Source: Symbiodinium natans | Lineage: Eukaryota > Sar > Dinophyceae > Suessiales > Symbiodiniaceae | Length of the DNA: 64,000 nt | Direction: 5' to 3' | NCBI GenBank assembly: GCA_905221605.1 | Contig: CAJNDS010002157.1 | Location: forward strand, 650,501 to 714,500 | Shown: one piece after another, positions 51,739-59,630 of the stretch | How the letters are laid out: each line of letters opens with the position of its first letter | How positions within the stretch are numbered: the first letter of the stretch is position 1 | Translations under genes and position numbers: made by a program | Notes under the pieces: model-generated | The model's input: only the letters and a program-made list of their open reading frames with translations | What the model was told of the DNA's origin: nothing | Database searches by the model: none

Positions 51739-52620
51739 ATGTCCTGTCAGGATCCTCCTGAAGATGTTGCTGCTGCAGGCGACGTTGTGGATGCTGACGA
51801 CGACATCCCGTCCACGAAAAAGCCTGCAACAAATGCTGCAGGCGACCTTGTGGATGCTGACGACGACACCCCGTGCATGAAGAAACCTGCAGCAAAGCCT
51901 AGCAAACAGAAGAATGCTCCAGAGGTTGCAGAGCCTCAGCAGAAGGCAGCAAAGTTGACCCCCGAACCGAAGGAGCAAGCAAAGCCGAAGAACGAGAAGA
52001 AGGAGCCCGAGAAGACACAGAAAGCTCCCAAAGCAAAGACAAGCCCCAAGGCCAAAGCTAAGGGCAAGGCCCTGGCCAAAGCTAAGGGCAAGGCCCTGGC
52101 CAAAGACAAGGCCCAGGCAGTGAAGAAGACGATCGAGAAGTCTAAGGGCAAAAGCAAGGGCCAAAGCAAGGGCAAAGGCAACACGACCCAGAGCAAAAAC
52201 ACAAAGGGCAAGAACAAGGGCAAGAAGCCGGCATCCGGGCCACCCAAGCAACCCTCGGCGGATGATTGGAAAGAAGGGCTGCTGATCGACGACAATCAGG
52301 AGGAGCAGCCGGAGGAGGAAAGCCCCCGTGAGAGCGATGATTGTGTGTGCCCCAACGACGGTTCCTTTGAGTTGCCTGCTGAGACGAAAGACCGTTCGAA
52401 GAACAACAAGTTCCTCAAGCTCCTGCAGTCAGGGGCCCTTCCGGAGTGGCTTCGCTTGGAATGGGAGCGAATAAGCAAGCTTAAAACGGGTCGCACAGAA
52501 GCCCAGAGGCGACTCGTTAACGGTGCAGTCGACAGAGATGCCGTGTCGGGCAAGTTGGCCTTGTGCTTGCAGAAGCCTATGTTCAGGCAACTCGAAGCAG
52601 CTTGGTCAAAAACGATTTAA
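51739..52620 (+). CDS. Transposon accessory gene C, exon 1: Lys/Ala-rich protein
   Basis: The ATG at 51739 gives MSCQDPPEDVAAAGDVVDAD. A 66-bp duplication encodes the repeat G-D-V/L-V-D-A-D-D-D-I/T-P. A long Lys/Ala/Pro stretch follows with KAKGKALAKAKGKALAKDKA repeats, then an acidic patch and a globular end (FLKLLQSGALPEWLRLEWER, then AQRRLVNGAVDRDAVSGKLA). It ends LEAAWSKTI directly before a telomere-like motif, so the stop is probably intronic and the gene continues at 52710. No family recognised. Basic composition suggests a nuclear protein. Confidence 0.55.
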   Translation: MSCQDPPEDVAAAGDVVDADDDIPSTKKPATNAAGDLVDADDDTPCMKKPAAKPSKQKNAPEVAEPQQKAAKLTPEPKEQAKPKNEKKEPEKTQKAPKAKTSPKAKAKGKALAKAKGKALAKDKAQAVKKTIEKSKGKSKGQSKGKGNTTQSKNTKGKNKGKKPASGPPKQPSADDWKEGLLIDDNQEEQPEEESPRESDDCVCPNDGSFELPAETKDRSKNNKFLKLLQSGALPEWLRLEWERISKLKTGRTEAQRRLVNGAVDRDAVSGKLALCLQKPMFRQLEAAWSKTI

Positions 52621-52709
52621 GGTTTAGGGTTGTTTTTATAATCTAAGCCTTTTTAGAACCAACCCTATATATCTATATAGGCCTACATAGACCCCAGACA
52701 TAAGCCCTA

Positions 52710-53260
52710 AAGCCAAGTTGTTGCATGGCAAGGAGAACTACACCAAGACCGTTTCCAGAGATCGAGACAAGACATTACCCAAGACCTTGCTGATGGGCAA
52801 GTTCAATTTGTCGCCGGAGATGTTCGAGAATGCACTTGCAGAAGGAGACATCGTGGAGACAGTCAACAAGAGTGGCAAGAAGGTTTATGCTTGGTCGGCC
52901 GATGAGCATGTTATCGAGAAGGGCAAGCAAGCTTCTCTGAGTTTGGAGTCCGAAAAGAAAGCCACAGCGACCGACAAGAATTGGTTTGCTGAGGCGAGCA
53001 AGGACTGGAAGATCGGCCTGTTTCAGAAGGGGAGCAGCAATGCCGGTTCCAGTTCCTCATCCACGAAGGTGCTTGCAATCCAGGATCGAGTTCCTACCGA
53101 TGCACCCTTGAATGAGGCCCAGTGGAAGCAAGCCCAGACCCAGCTTTCCCAGGCCATGGCCAGTTTTGATCGTTTGCTCGCCGGTGCAAAGAAGCTTATC
53201 GGCAGCATGGGTGTCGAGATGAAAGACGACGAGCTTTACAAGTCGATGATGCTTGCATGA
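52710..53260 (+). CDS. Transposon accessory gene C, exon 2
   Basis: The frame reads KLLHGKENYTKTVSRDRDKT, LPKTLLMGKFNLSPEMFENA and later LNEAQWKQAQTQLSQAMASF, ending MMLA and a stop at 53258-53260. It seems to continue exon 1 after a short intron with many AG sites (52620-52709). The C-terminal part is helical. Unassigned. Confidence 0.5.
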
Positions 53261-54326
53261 AGACTCCTTAACCCTCCACCCTAAACCCTAAACACTAAAC
53301 CGGTATATGAACCCCACACATGTTTATATACTTGCTTACAACGAACCCCAAAGCCTGTGTGCATGTTGATCTGTGTCTCAGGAAAGCTGTCGTTCAGTCG
53401 TCATCGAGTCAGAAGTGTGCTTTGGAGCACGTGTGGACCTGGCAGGCCACACCAACCCCAATGCTTTCCCTATAGAAGCCCATTCATACACCACACCCTA
53501 TAAAGAGCCCAGCCCGAACCATAAACCCTAAACCCTATATAAACCCTTAAGCCTGCACACCCGCGATTTTTTGGTGTCAGGAGATGCCGGACAGCAGCGA
53601 GCTTACACTCGGCCGATACCAGACCTTAATCGAGACAGCAGCCCAGCAAGGCGAGTCCATGGAGGAGCAGGTTGCATCTGTAAAGGCACAGCTGCAAGTC
53701 CGACAGTCCCGGAAGCAGCCTTCGAAGTGAAGCCTCGTGTGTCTGCATGGCCTGAAGCAGCCTCGAAGTGCATGGCATCCAAGTGGATATAGTGCTTAGG
53801 GTTTAAGGCCTAGGGTTTAGGGGGTTTATAGAGTTAGGGACAGTAGATAGATATAGATACATGAATATATGTAAACCTACACATATACATCGATTGCCGT
53901 TTATGTTGTGTTTTAAGAACGAAAAAGGAGGAGAGCTGCTATGTCCCGACACGGCTGCGAGTTTTGATGTGGTTAGTTACTCTTCGGCCATGGTGCAGGA
54001 GAAACTGTGAGCACCGAGCGGGTGAACAAACATTATGTTGCCTTGTCGTTCATCGTTGTCATTCATTCCTGTAGTCTTTCTTACAAGGTTTACAGGCTTG
54101 AACAGAAAAGGTGTGGAGCTTATAGTGCATTGGTGCCTGAACAGAGCTGTGTGTGTGTGTGTGATCTAAAGGTTTGCTTGAAGCCCCTCATCCTTTACAG
54201 CCTACACAGCCTTATCTGTGCTTCGAAGCACTGTACATGACAACTCTTCCCATGCAAGCCCTCGAAATATGAACTCCCGATACCCATGAACCACACACAA
54301 ACCATGCCCTTTTCGTGTGCCACACA
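53261..54326. other. Spacer before the transposase
   Basis: Small CCCTAAA blocks (53275-53300, 53520-53540) and a (GT)n at 54148-54162. A plus-strand open stretch at 53571-53790 (GDAGQQRAYTRPIPDLNRDS) is unassigned and may be an exon. Confidence 0.4.
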
Positions 54327-54716
54327 ATGGAAGAGCCTGGGCCCGCACGAAAGAAGAGACGAGGTGGAATCCAACAGCGAGTTGGAAATGCAGACACAGA
54401 AGCAGAGGCAACCTCAGCCTTAGAGACATTGGTCCTGGATGGTCTTGCAGCAGGTACTCTATCTGCAGCCTTTGCACATTCCATCCTCACTGCAGCTGTC
54501 GCCGATTTCGCTAAAGTCCGGACTGGCTGTGTTTTTCCGGCCTTGGAGAAGCTCGCCAAGGTCAAACATAGCAAGAACTTTGAAGGAGCCTTATTTGGTC
54601 GGCTAAAGAGAGAGTCTCAGTTGCCTGCACCTACAGAAGTCAACATTCCGTTGCAAGGAGTTCCCGACGACAAGGTCAGCAGCAGAGTCATGCTACCTCA
54701 CGAAATATTGCATGCC
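54327..54716 (+). CDS. Transposase, exon 1 first part
   Basis: The ATG at 54327 starts MEEPGPARKKRRGGIQQRVG with an early basic nuclear-localisation-like patch. It continues ALETLVLDGLAAGTLSAAFA and VMLPHEILHA, where the nested element interrupts (54717). The frame resumes at 57443 as MYHSEAGWELCIL after removal of 2,719 bp and one 7-bp duplication copy (2,726 bp shifts the frame index exactly as observed). Confidence 0.65.
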
Positions 54717-54859
54717 TTATACCAGATATCAGCCTCTTTAACTGAGGATATGTAAAAGTATGTAGGGCATTACGTCGGAACCTATGTAGTGAATGACGTC
54801 GGAAGTCACGTAAATCGTTAGGGTCAAGTCGAAAAGAAGCGCAGGGTTTGCAGGCCCAG

Positions 54860-55400
54860 GCCTGGCACAAAGGTTTCTGTTGCCCTTCGGCTCTACAACA
54901 CCGTAGAGCACCCCTTCGTCTCGAAGGCCGCCGGCATCCCCTGGCACACTTTCGCGGGCCAAAAGCGCGCCTGGAGCTGGAGATTCCAGCTTTTCGTACG
55001 CCTGGCACAGAGGTTTCTGTGGCCTTTTGGCTCTATGTGTAGGTAGAGCCACCACACAGCGTCCCTTCGTTTCGAAGGCCGCCAGCATCCCCTGGCGCAC
55101 TTTCGCGGGCCAAAAGCGCGCCTGGAGCTGGAGATTCCAGCTTTTTGCATGCCTGGCACACAGGTTTCTGTTGCCCTTTGGCTCTATAACACTGTAGAGC
55201 ATCCGTTCGTTTCGAAGGCCGCCAGCATCCCCTGGCGCACTTTCGCGGGCCAAAAGCGCGCCTGGAGCTGGAGATTCCAGCTTTTCGCATGCCTGGCGCA
55301 AAGGTTTCTGTTGCCCTTTGGCTCAATAACGCCGTAGAGCATCCCTTCGTTTCGAAGGCCGCCAGCATTCTTTGGCGCACTTTCGCGGGCCAAAAGATTC
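54860..55400. repeat. Tandem repeat, about 140-151 bp unit, four copies plus a part
   Basis: The word aggtttctgttgcccttt (or close) occurs at 54871, 55011, 55162 and 55302. Each unit also contains ttcgaaggccgccagcatcc and tttcgcgggccaaaagcgcg. Confidence 0.85.
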
Positions 55401-55780
55401 TTAGACCATGGGTAAAACGTAGCACCCATGGAATTTGTTGATTAGAGAAAAGTAGTTTCAGAACTCGTTGTGTCGAAGAACCAAAGTCTCGACTTTCAGA
55501 GGAAAGTAAAATTGTTTCTTCATAGACCACCTCCTGTTTCATCTGGAATAACCACATACTTCCATTTATGCCACGATGATCACGATGTTGTAAAGCATTC
55601 ATATGGTTACATTGCAGTTGCTATATGGTGCTTTTTTGGGTGGCTGCAAAACGGTTTTAAACGGTTTTGGGGCACCGTAAATGGGGTCAAAAATCCAAAA
55701 CTATTCAAAACTATTAAAAACGGTTTTAAAACGGTTTTGCCGGCACACTGGGGCGCTCCAAAACGGTTTTAAACGGTTTT

Positions 55781-56970
55781 GGGGCAACCCTTTTTGTACT
55801 CTTCAAGATACACGAAAAGTGGCTCCGCAGCCAAGTTTCACCAGCCTAGAGCAACACACCTGCATAAACCCTAAACCCTAAACGACGTAAACCCTGAAAC
55901 CCAGCCCCGAAGCGCAAGCCCTCCAACCAACCTTTTTAATGACCACCGCCAGGCGATGGTCATTAAACCCTAAACCCTTTCCCTTTTAAGGTGGGTTTAG
56001 GGGGTTTAAGGGTTCAGGGTTGGAGGACCTAACCCCTAAAGCCTAAGCAGCCGCACCGCGGCCGACATGGAGCAACAGTGCTTAAACCTAAGCCGCTTAG
56101 CCCAAAATTCCTAAACCCGAGACCTAAACCCAAGGTTGGCTAAGAGCCCTGACACTGTTTAATGACCACCGTCAGGCGATCCTAGAAGCCTAAACCCCAA
56201 AACACCTAGAAACCCTAAACCCCAGCCCCGAAGCGTAGGCCCTCCAACCTTGTTAATGACCACCGCCAGGCGATGGCCATTAAACCCTAAACCCGAGCCC
56301 CAAACCCGAGATCTAAACCCAAGGTTGTCTAAGAGCCCTGACACCCTGTTTAATGGCCACCGCCAGGCGATGGGGCAACCCTTTTTGTACTCTTCAAGAT
56401 ACACGAAAAGTGGCTCCGCAGCCAAGTTTCACCAGCCTAGAGCAACACACCTGCATAAACCCTAAACCCTAAACGACGTAAACCCTGAAACCCAGCCCCG
56501 AAGCGCAAGCCCTCCAACCAACCTTTTTAATGACCACCGCCAGGCGATGGTCATTAAACCCTAAACCCTTTCCCTTTTAAGGTGGGTTTAGGGGGTTTAA
56601 GGGTTCAGGGTTGGAGGACCTAACCCCTAAAGCCTAAGCAGCCGCACCGCGGCCGACATGGAGCAACAGTGCTTAAACCTAAGCCGCTTAGCCCAAAATT
56701 CCTAAACCCGAGACCTAAACCCAAGGTTGGCTAAGAGCCCTGACACTGTTTAATGACCACCGTCAGGCGATCCTAGAAGCCTAAACCCCAAAACACCTAG
56801 AAACCCTAAACCCCAGCCCCGAAGCGCAGGCCCTCCAACCTTGTTAATGACCACCGCCAGGCGATGGCCATTAAACCCTAAACCCGAGCCCCAAACCCGA
56901 GATCTAAACCTAAGGTTGTCTAAGAGCCCTGACACCCTGTTTAATGGCCACTGCCAGGCGATGGCCATTA
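55781..56970. repeat. 591-bp tandem duplication with repeated short palindromes
   Basis: The block starting ggggcaaccctttttgtact at 55781 recurs at 56372. Inside and after it the near-palindrome taatgaccaccgccaggcga plus tggtcatta occurs about ten times (55937 to 57140), alternating with CCCTAAA units. Confidence 0.8.
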
Positions 56971-57221
56971 AACGCCTAAACCCTAAACCCTTTTGTTTAA
57001 TAACCACCGCCAGGCGATGGCCATGAAACGCCTAAACCCCAAACCCTTTTGTTTAATGACCACCGCCAGGCGATTGTCATTAAACCCTCAACCCTCAACC
57101 CTCGCCCTGTGTTTAATGGGCGCCCCAGAGCGGCCATTAAACTCCTAAATTGCAGCACCACCCCTCCCCCCCCCACCCCCCACTCCGGGCCTAAGGCTTA
57201 AAAACCAAGCGATTTTGTATC

Positions 57222-57335
57222 AATTGGCTCCTGTAAGCAATCACGAAAAGGTTCACGCAAATTTTCTATAACACAAAGTTTTGTGTGATAGAATATTTAC
57301 GTGAATCTTTACGTGATTGCTTACAGGAGCCAATT
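57222..57335. mobile_element. Small foldback inside the nested element
   Basis: AATTGGCTCCTGTAAGCAAT begins it and the exact inverse ATTGCTTACAGGAGCCAATT ends it. About 114 bp. This is the innermost level of nesting. Confidence 0.75.
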
Positions 57336-57442
57336 CATTTACGTGAACATTTACACGATTCCCTACGTGACTTCCGACGCCAATTTGCTTGCCTGACATT
57401 TGCCCCAACTTAAAGAGGCTGATATCTGGTATAACGCATGCC

Positions 57443-57840
57443 ATGTATCACAGCGAAGCAGGTTGGGAGCTGTGCATTTTGCCAGACCCCAACCAGCTCC
57501 GGAAGTTCTGGGCCGACTTCCAGCACCACCCCTGCATGCAAAACCACCCCTTGCTCGCCAAGAGCGATTTTTCTGAGAAAGCAATACCCCTCTCCCTCCA
57601 CGGGGACGAAGTCCCCGTGGTGGGGGTGGGGAAGATCTGGTGTCATAGTGTCCTCCAATTCTCCTGGAACTCGCTCATGGCTACAGCAGCTGGCCGGTCT
57701 GCTGGTGACACACAGCTGTTTATTTGGGGGGTGTTCGAAAAATTCACAGTGGATGGTACACTTCCGTTCTTTCTCAATCTCCTCAAGTGGTCCTTCCAGA
57801 TATGCTTTGAGGGGAAATGGCCCAAGAAAGACTGGAGGGG
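57443..57840 (+). CDS. Transposase, exon 1 second part
   Basis: It reads YHSEAGWELCILPDPNQLRK, then NHPLLAKSDFSEKAIPLSLH with LHGDEVPVVGVGKIWCHSVL (a candidate first catalytic Asp) and SWNSLMATAAGRSAGDTQLF. It ends WPKKDWRG at 57840. The following intron (57841-58014) begins GC and ends CCAG, and the join gives DWRG|YPPNSPEGRRAG in frame. From memory the motifs belong to a large transposase-like family in dinoflagellate genomes. Confidence 0.7.
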
Positions 57841-58014
57841 GCTGGCGACACTCGACTAAATATTGGATATATGTTCTTTTTCTCACAAAGGTAAAACTCT
57901 GTATATTGTAACGGATGCATTCTCGGTAAAGGGCTTAGACACAAGTAAACCTCGATAATGTAAAACGAAAAGTATTCTAGCAGAAGTAAACTAAAGGATT
58001 TACTGTTGTGCCAG
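57841..58014 (+). other. GC-AG intron of the transposase
   Basis: Donor GGGG|GCTGGC, acceptor TGTGCCAG|GTACCC, 174 bp. Splicing completes a Gly codon. A GC donor fits known dinoflagellate splicing. Confidence 0.6.
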
Positions 58015-59047
58015 GTACCCTCCAAACAGTCCAGAGGGTCGCCGGGCAGGCAAACTGCTGTGTGGTGGGTACTATGCTGTTTTAGTCCAGCTCAATGGAG
58101 ACTTGGATTATTACTGCAAGTGGCTGGGGCTGCCAAGGTGGTCGAACCACACAAAACCCTGTGCACTCTGCAAAGCTGCTTATCGTGGTGCAAATTCGTG
58201 GTTGGACAATCGCTCGTCGTCGGCATGGCAAACAACCATGTTGACTGTCCACACTTGGAAGGAGCACTGGGCGACAGAGTGTGCATTGTTTGGGCCGCCA
58301 TTGGGTCTCAATGGTTTGTGCTGCTCCATGGACTTCATGCACTGTCATTTCCTTGGCTGGTTGCAGTACTTTTATGGCAGCACACTGTCCATTCTTGTCA
58401 ACGACTGCCTGCCCGATAGCCCCATCCAGAACTTGCTTTGGGTCGGCCGTTACATCAAAAAAACTCAGAGAGACCGTGACAAGAAGTTTAAACAAAGGCT
58501 GCAGAAGCTGACAATGTTCCAACCCAAGAAAGGCTTTCCCAAACTCCGGGGCCGTGCTGCAGACATTCAGAGTTTAGCCTCTGCTATGCTGGCTCTGTTT
58601 TCGGAGAAGATGGATGCCGACAACAGGCAGCATCGGGAGATTCGCCTTTTCCTCAGCCTGAACAACGAGCTCGACGATACCCTGGACCAATTTTCGCCTT
58701 CGTCTGGTTTTATGGCAGTCCCTGCATGGCAAGCAGAGAAGCTTTTCCGAACTGGCCTGCAAATGGCCCAGATTCATGCACGATTGATGGATTACTACAA
58801 GGGAGAGGGCCGAAAGCTTTTTAACATGACCAGCAAGACACACTTCGTTCTCCACTGCTTGCATCTGTCGAAGTACATACACCCGAAAATGACATGGTGT
58901 TACAAAGGGGAGACAACGATGCACAGGCTTCAAATTTTATGGAAAAGCTGCCTTGCAGGCAGCAAGCATTGGCAAGTGGGCCGGAAGGCTGTGATCAAGG
59001 AGAGGTACAGGCTTTGGCATCGGCGAAAGCTCCGACCCGTTGCTTGA
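58015..59047 (+). CDS. Transposase, exon 2
   Basis: The exon starts YPPNSPEGRRAGKLLCGGYY and reads DLDYYCKWLGLPRWSNHTKP, PCALCKAAYRG (C-x-x-C), LNGLCCSMDFMHCHFLGWLQ and FYGSTLSILVND. The D-x-x-H around MDFMH and the following G-S-x-L are typical of DDE/D transposases related to the Tnp2/CACTA-like group, though I cannot assign a family. The C-terminal half is helical (GRAADIQSLASAMLALFSEK, then FVLHCLHLSKYIHPKMTW). It stops at 59045-59047. The frame is uninterrupted for 344 codons. Confidence 0.7.
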
Positions 59048-59606
59048 AACACAAGCTGCTGCTCTCTGGTCACAAGGACATGCGAAGGCTTTGGCGTCAC
59101 AGTGCAAGCTCCGATCCGTTGCTTGAAAAACAACATCTGCTGCTTTTGTGGTAGTTTTGTTTCCTGTTTACTTTCGAAGTTTACTTATACATGGCAGCTG
59201 ACGAGGCGACCTTACACACAGAATCCTTTCTCAAGTAAGTGAATCCTCTCGGGAGTAACACAAAATCCTTTCTCAAGTAAGTATAATCCTCTCGGAAGTA
59301 AAAGGGAGCATCATCTCATAAGTAAAGGAAATGGCACACAAGAGCAGCATGGATATTATAGTGCGACCTATGATGCCCATGATTTCCATGGTTTTTCGCT
59401 GTTCAAAAGTTGTTTTTTGAAGTTGTTTCGATGGTGTTTTGATGCTGTTTCGATGGTGCTTTGATGCTGTTTCGATGCTGTTTCGATGCTGTTTCGATGC
59501 TGTTTTGATGCTGTTTTGGCATTCTTGCAAAATTTACATTTACACGAAAATTTACACTTTCTCAGTGTAAATTACTCGATTCGTGTAATTTACTCATTTT
59601 CGTATT
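59048..59606. repeat. Right subterminal region of the DNA transposon
   Basis: Repeats of aatcctttctcaagtaagt and aatcctctcgggagtaa (59220-59300), then GATGCTGTTTCGATGCTGTT repeats (59420-59515) related to the palindrome at 51088. A plus-strand tail of the transposase region duplicates gctttggc and aagctccgatccgttgcttg (59010-59125). Confidence 0.65.
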
Positions 59607-59630
59607 TTTAGGTCATTTGCAGTGTTGGGG
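59607..59630 (-). repeat. DNA transposon right terminal inverted repeat
   Basis: TTTAGGTCATTTGCAGTG followed by TTGGGG, the inverse of the left end. Confidence 0.9.

Larger units (their letters stand above)
54717..57435. mobile_element. Nested non-autonomous element in the transposase gene
   Basis: Terminal inverted repeats TTATACCAGATATCAGCC (25 bp in all, 54717-54741 and 57410-57434) are perfect. The target duplication GCATGCC is at 54710-54716 and 57436-57442 (7 bp exact, 8 bp with one mismatch). No transposase inside. Contents: about four 140-151 bp tandem units, a 591-bp tandem duplication and a foldback. The 7-8 bp duplication would suit a hAT-like element. Confidence 0.8.
45653..59630 (+). 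mobile_element. TIR DNA transposon, 13,978 bp, inserted in the Copia integrase
   Basis: The left end CCCCAACACTGCAAATGACC (24 bp in all, 45653-45676) is repeated in perfect inverse at 59607-59630. Flanks are ACGGTG| and |TGGCAG. The uninterrupted Copia reads ACGGTGGCAG, so the target duplication is TG, or GTG if one G of the end is shared. The element encodes a transposase (54327-59047, exons) and accessory proteins. Subterminal repeats carry TTTACTTTCGA and GATGCTGTTT motifs. I cannot place it in a named superfamily with confidence. The transposase has D-x-x-H-like and C-x-x-C features reminiscent of large CACTA-related families, but the ends do not begin CACTA. Confidence 0.8.

Noticed and set aside
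54738-55602. Overlapping minus-strand frames with a repeated KLESPAPGALLARES motif
   Set aside because: They result from the 140-151 bp tandem repeat in a non-autonomous element. Unit length is not a multiple of three and frames shift between units.
59273-59530. Minus-strand frame with ASKQHRNSIETASKHHRNSI repeats
   Set aside because: It is the reverse reading of the GATGCTGTTTC subterminal repeat and has no other support.
45653-59630. Reading the 14-kb insertion as a long intron of the Copia element
   Set aside because: Perfect inverted ends, a small target duplication, its own transposase and exact frame closure favour a transposon. It begins CCCC and ends GGGG, with no splice sites at the borders.
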